Source of the DNA: Halolactibacillus alkaliphilus
GTDB taxonomy: Bacteria > Bacillota > Bacilli > Bacillales > Amphibacillaceae
Length of the DNA: 56,509 bases
Assembly (NCBI RefSeq): GCF_900115465.1
Contig: NZ_FOWN01000018.1
Location: 1 to 56,509 of the forward strand
Reading direction: 5' to 3'
A program made the translations under genes and the position numbers. The notes beneath the pieces were generated by a model. It was not told the origin of the DNA and did not search any database. It worked only from the letters and a program-made list of their open reading frames with translations. This document shows, one piece after another, positions 52,989-56,509 of the stretch (positions within the stretch are counted from its first letter, which is position 1; every line of letters starts with the position of its first letter).

Positions 52989-54851
52989 ATGAGAATCACT
53001 GAATTATTAACAAAAGACACAATGTCGCTAAATTTATCTGCCTCATCAAAGGATGGTGTCATTGACGAACTCGTTAGTGTTTTAGAATCGGCGAGGAAAA
53101 TCAATGACCCAGCGCAATTTAAAGCCGATATTCTAACGCGTGAAAGCCATACCTCAACAGGGATTGGTGACGGGATTGCGATTCCTCACGCAAAATCAAC
53201 CGCCGTCGTTACACCAGCCATTGCTTTTGGACGTTCAAAAAATGGGATTGACTATGATGCCTTAGATGGCAAAGACAGTCACTTATTCTTTATGATCGCC
53301 GCACCTGTTGGTGCCAATAACGAGCACTTAGATACATTAGCTCGCTTATCAAGCATGCTGATGGATGACAGCTTTAGAAAAGGATTATTAGAAGCAACAT
53401 CAACAGATGACGTTGTCCAATTAATTGATCGAAAAGAAGCCGAACGCGAGGAAGGTGAAACGACGATGACACAATCAAGTAAAAAAGTCTTAGCCGTGAC
53501 AGGTTGCCCTACTGGTATCGCTCATACGTATATGGCAGCGGATGCTCTAAAAGCCAAAGCCAGAGAACTTGGTGTCGATATTAAAGTTGAAACGCGTGGT
53601 TCAGGTGGTGCAAAGGACGTCTTAACAGAAGCTGAAATTAGAGAAGCTGATGCGATCATTATCGCTGCCGATACTAATGTTGATAAAGAACGCTTTAGTG
53701 GCAAAGTCTTAATTGAAGCTGGTGTCACAGACGGGATTCGTCGACCAGAACAATTGATCAATAGCGCTTTAGCGTCTGATGCACCGATTTATCGTGGCAG
53801 TGGTGAGCGTTCAACACAAAAAGTAGGCAAACAGAAAAATGCGTTCTATCGTCATTTAATGAACGGTGTTAGTCATATGTTACCGTTTGTTGTTGGGGGT
53901 GGGATTTTAATTGCTCTAGGATTTATGTTCGGGATTGAAGCGCACGTGGAAGGGCATGAAACGTATAACCAATTCGCTCAAGCATTAAATACGATTGGTG
54001 GCGGGAATGCCTTTGGATTGATGATTCCTGTTCTTGCTGGCTTTATTGCGATGAGTATTGCAGACCGGCCCGGACTCGCACCTGGTATGGTTGGTGGTTT
54101 TATGGCAGCACAAGGAACAAGTGGTTTCCTTGGCGGTTTAATTGCTGGTTTTATGGCCGGTTATATCGTGGTCCTTTTAAAGAAACTTTTTGCGAATATT
54201 CCGCAGTCACTTGACGGAATTAAAACGATTCTTATTTATCCTTTACTCGGGATCTTCACAACCGGAATCATCATGTTCTATGTTGTTGAAAAACCGGTTG
54301 GGGCCTTTAATACAGCGCTTGGTGATTGGTTACAATCACTAGGGACAGGGAATGCCATTCTCTTAGGCTTAATTTTAGGTGGTATGATGGCCGTTGATAT
54401 GGGTGGTCCGATTAATAAAGCCGCTTATACATTTGGTATTGCGATGATTGCTGAAGGTTTCTTAACACCACATGCCGCTATTATGGCTGGTGGTATGGTA
54501 CCACCACTTGGTATTGCTTTAGCCACGTTCGTCTTTAAAAATCGTTTCACAAAAGAAGAACGCGATGCCGGTGTATCAAATATTATCATGGGCGCAAGCT
54601 TTATCACAGAAGGCGCCATTCCTTTTGCCGCCGCTGACCCAGGACGCGTCATCCCTTCACTCATCGTTGGTTCAAGTGTTGCTGGTGCTTTATCTATGTT
54701 CTTCAAAATTGGTCTTCCTGCACCACACGGTGGTATCTTTGTTATTCCACTCGTGGAAGGTAGTGCATTGATGTACATTGTCTCTATCTTAATTGGTTCG
54801 GTTATCACCGCTATTATGTTAGGTATGCTTAAAAAACCGATTAGAAGTTAA
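52989..54851 (+). CDS. fruA: PTS fructose-type transporter, IIABC
   Basis: 620 aa. Three domains in order: IIA (residues 1-150) with the phosphorylation site His67 in GIAIPHAKST, IIB (about 165-265) with Cys173 in VTGCPTGIAHTYMAA, and IIC (about 295-620) with repeated TM helices. It takes up and phosphorylates fructose or a similar sugar using PEP via HPr. I start at 52989, six to seven bases after aggaggt; the frame is open upstream. fruR and fruK do not accompany it. Confidence 0.94.
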   Translation: MRITELLTKDTMSLNLSASSKDGVIDELVSVLESARKINDPAQFKADILTRESHTSTGIGDGIAIPHAKSTAVVTPAIAFGRSKNGIDYDALDGKDSHLFFMIAAPVGANNEHLDTLARLSSMLMDDSFRKGLLEATSTDDVVQLIDRKEAEREEGETTMTQSSKKVLAVTGCPTGIAHTYMAADALKAKARELGVDIKVETRGSGGAKDVLTEAEIREADAIIIAADTNVDKERFSGKVLIEAGVTDGIRRPEQLINSALASDAPIYRGSGERSTQKVGKQKNAFYRHLMNGVSHMLPFVVGGGILIALGFMFGIEAHVEGHETYNQFAQALNTIGGGNAFGLMIPVLAGFIAMSIADRPGLAPGMVGGFMAAQGTSGFLGGLIAGFMAGYIVVLLKKLFANIPQSLDGIKTILIYPLLGIFTTGIIMFYVVEKPVGAFNTALGDWLQSLGTGNAILLGLILGGMMAVDMGGPINKAAYTFGIAMIAEGFLTPHAAIMAGGMVPPLGIALATFVFKNRFTKEERDAGVSNIIMGASFITEGAIPFAAADPGRVIPSLIVGSSVAGALSMFFKIGLPAPHGGIFVIPLVEGSALMYIVSILIGSVITAIMLGMLKKPIRS

Positions 54852-54912
54852 TTAATAAGTGATCTTAATTGTAAATAACGATTGCTTTCACCTCGCTTCT
54901 AAGCGTATAAAC

Positions 54913-54947
54913 AGCACGTAGCCACTTGATGGTTACGTGCTATTTTT
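54913..54947 (+). terminator. Terminator after the fructose PTS gene
   Basis: Eleven-bp stem agcacgtagcc/ggttacgtgct (one G-U pair), then atttttat. Confidence 0.9.
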
Positions 54948-55030
54948 ATGCAACTCATTATACGAATGGGTGAATATTATGGTACAATAGAGCCAGTAAA
55001 TACTATTTTAAAAATAAGGAGGACACTTTC

Positions 55031-56035
55031 ATGCCTTGTCCCCACTGCACAATTGTTGGCCATAAAATTACCTTTTGTTTAAATAAAACGATTATCACCT
55101 TGATTAAAAAGCACTTTGATCACCAAGGCTTTCCTATGGAAGTGAACGAACATTACCTCACAACACACGAACAAGCGGCACGTGAACTCGTTGATTTTTT
55201 AGAAGCAACCAAACTAACAACTGATGTCACGTTTAAAATTAATAATTATGATTGGTTACCAATCATAGATTTCCATAAATACGTGGAAGCTTCTTGGGTG
55301 GATGACTTATTATTTGAACCATACATACGGATGCATTTTCAACCGATTATTAAATCAGATGGCAACATATTTGCCTATGAGATGTTATCACGATTTGTCG
55401 ATAAAAAGGGCCAAACCATTTATCCTAATGTCATGTTTCCAGCCGCAAAAGTACGTGGGCGTACCTTTGCATTAGACCGCATTTGTCGGATTCATGCCGT
55501 AAAACAAGTGAAGAAATTGTTGCCAAATCAAAAAGCGTTTATTAATTTCATTCCAACGTCAATCTACACACCTGAATATTGCTTGAAAACAACGACCGAT
55601 TTAGCCAATGCTCTAGATATCGACAGTAGCCGATTTGTCTTTGAAGTTGTTGAAACCGAACAAGTAAAAGACACAGGGCATTTAAAAAACATTTTAAGTT
55701 ATTATCAGTCAAATGGTTTTTTATATGCGCTAGACGATGTTGGGAGCGGCTATAATACATTGACATTTTTAGAAGAACTTAAACCACCGTTCATTAAACT
55801 TGATTTAACGTTTGTACGCAACGTTCATCAAGACCCCGAAAAGCAACACATCGCAAAAGAAATCCTTAAGTTACGTGACACCTTCGGTGCCATGGCGCTT
55901 GCTGAAGGAGTAGAGACAGTCGCTGAATTTGATTGGTTAAAATCCGCCGGATTCGATCTATTTCAAGGTTATTTATTTGGTAGACCTGAAAAAGAGCCTC
56001 TCAAAGAAGCAACTATTGATTTAAAAAAGTTATAA
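55031..56035 (+). CDS. EAL-domain c-di-GMP phosphodiesterase with CxxC N-terminus
   Basis: 334 aa, cytosolic. The N-terminal 95 residues are of unknown fold and start MPCPHCTIVGHKITFC, with a CPHC pair. An EAL domain fills the rest. The signature motif reads YEMLSR instead of EAL. Other catalytic residues are kept: Asn in INFIP, Glu in FEVVETE, Asp pair in LDDVGSG, Lys in IKLDL, Glu in AEGVE, Gln in FQGYLFGRP. So it may well hydrolyse c-di-GMP. RBS aaggagga; ends at a strong hairpin. Confidence 0.88.
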   Translation: MPCPHCTIVGHKITFCLNKTIITLIKKHFDHQGFPMEVNEHYLTTHEQAARELVDFLEATKLTTDVTFKINNYDWLPIIDFHKYVEASWVDDLLFEPYIRMHFQPIIKSDGNIFAYEMLSRFVDKKGQTIYPNVMFPAAKVRGRTFALDRICRIHAVKQVKKLLPNQKAFINFIPTSIYTPEYCLKTTTDLANALDIDSSRFVFEVVETEQVKDTGHLKNILSYYQSNGFLYALDDVGSGYNTLTFLEELKPPFIKLDLTFVRNVHQDPEKQHIAKEILKLRDTFGAMALAEGVETVAEFDWLKSAGFDLFQGYLFGRPEKEPLKEATIDLKKL

Positions 56036-56075
56036 ACAAACGAGTTTGAGACAAAACGCGAAAATATGACATAAA

Positions 56076-56120
56076 AACCGGATGTGATCTTCTTAATCAA
56101 AAATCACATCCGGTTTATTT
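56076..56120 (+). terminator. Terminator after the EAL gene
   Basis: Thirteen-bp stem aaccggatgtgat/atcacatccggtt, then tatttttgg. Confidence 0.92.
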
Positions 56121-56190
56121 TTGGTATTTTCACTATCGAAAAAGTTTGTCGAGATAATGGCAACGAACGAACCTGGATTGAACACTTCTC

Positions 56191-56319
56191 GTGAACTACT
56201 CCCACCACTTACCACCCTTACGGGTTGCTTGAAGTGGGGGCTTCTTGGGTAATCGCCACTTTTGATAGCTGACGAAATTGACCAAGCTAACCCTCTTGTT
56301 CCAAGAGTTTATATTTTCA
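56191..56319 (-). ncRNA. Probable omega-RNA (TnpB guide RNA) and right end of an IS605-type element
   Basis: Downstream of the tnpB stop on the minus strand lies a G/C-rich hairpin (56201-56240, about cccaccactt against gaagtggggg, with an inner accc/gggt stem). It ends near AGTTCAC at 56191-56197. This is where TnpB guide RNAs end, with the guide being the sequence just outside the element (to the left of 56191 on the plus strand). The shared motif gcttgaag...cttctt also lies here (56227-56246). Confidence 0.6.
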
Positions 56320-56509
56320 TTAGGCACTTGCTAATAAGTGAATACCTTCTTTTTTGATATTGAGTGCTGAATTATAATCTCTATCAAGGTTTAATCCACA
56401 ATCACATCGATAAGTGCGCTCTGATAATTTGATTTCTTTTACAAAACCACAGTTAGAGCAAGTTTTTGTAGAGGGGAACCATTTGTCTATTTTGACAAGC
56501 TGTTTTCCT
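56320..56509 (-). CDS. tnpB: TnpB RNA-guided nuclease, C-terminal part (cut by window edge)
   Basis: The minus strand reads KIDKWFPSTKTCSNCG, then CDCGLNLDRDYNSALNIK, ending LLASA and a stop. This is the zinc-ribbon and last RuvC motif (DRDxNSA) of TnpB from IS200/IS605-family elements. Only the last 62 codons are visible. It may be intact beyond the window. A probable omega-RNA follows its stop. Confidence 0.85.
   Translation of the reverse strand, partial: GKQLVKIDKWFPSTKTCSNCGFVKEIKLSERTYRCDCGLNLDRDYNSALNIKKEGIHLLASA

Overview
The window looks like a chromosomal stretch of a low-GC, flagellated member of the Bacillota, most likely a Bacillaceae relative. The gene order degS-degU-degV-comFA-comFC-yvyF-flgM-flgN-flgK-flgL-yviE-fliW-csrA-hag matches the late flagellar/competence region of Bacillus subtilis. 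SigD-, SigA- and CcpA-type sites fit the same group. The genus is an inference; no rRNA gene is present.

Region 1 (1-1500): the 5' part of an IS200/IS605 TnpA transposase with its left-end hairpins, then a diacylglycerol-kinase-family lipid kinase. Region 2 (1548-4652): a methyl-accepting chemotaxis protein, a YjfB-family small protein apparently starting at ATC, and a first short flagellin, with SigD-like promoters ahead of the chemoreceptor and the flagellin. Region 3 (4723-17483): a flagellin-glycosylation island. It holds a tightly overlapping eight-gene operon for a nonulosonic acid, most consistent with CMP-legionaminate (legB, a CysE-like acetyltransferase, legC, ptmE-like guanylyltransferase, legH, legI, legG, legF). 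It also holds a decayed IS4-family element with intact ends, a DUF2920-like alpha/beta hydrolase, a Maf (DUF115) flagellin glycosyltransferase and an unrecognised helical protein. Region 4 (17620-29749): the second flagellin (hag), with a consensus CsrA site in its leader, then csrA, fliW, yviE, flgL, flgK, flgN, flgM, yvyF, comFC, comFA, degV, degU and degS, all on the minus strand.

Region 5 (30008-36676): a sugar-uptake locus with a YesL-like membrane protein, two ABC permeases, a lipoprotein binding protein and a YesN/YesM-type two-component system; cre-like sites lie near its promoters. Region 6 (36864-46309): YigZ, VanZ-like, class D sortase overlapping a lipoprotein PBP3-type transpeptidase, an aromatic-acid-exporter-like protein, a CPA2 antiporter flanked by two paralogous SurA-N-like lipoproteins, and YdjO. 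Region 7 (46448-56035): central carbon genes, namely an aldo/keto reductase behind a cre-terminator leader or small RNA, glycerol kinase with a CcpA site and an attenuator, PEP carboxylase, a fructose-type PTS IIABC, and an EAL phosphodiesterase with a CxxC-bearing N-terminus. Region 8 (56191-56509): the C-terminus of a TnpB with a probable omega-RNA and the right end of its IS605-type element.

Together the genes link motility (SigD/FlgM, CsrA/FliW, DegSU), decoration of flagellin with a sialic-acid-like sugar, and CcpA-governed carbon use. The most interesting parts are the glycosylation island with two uncharacterised partners of Maf, the orphan cre-terminator transcript before the reductase, and the RNA-level control sites at hag and glpK. 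All functional calls come from reading the sequence; no database search was run.
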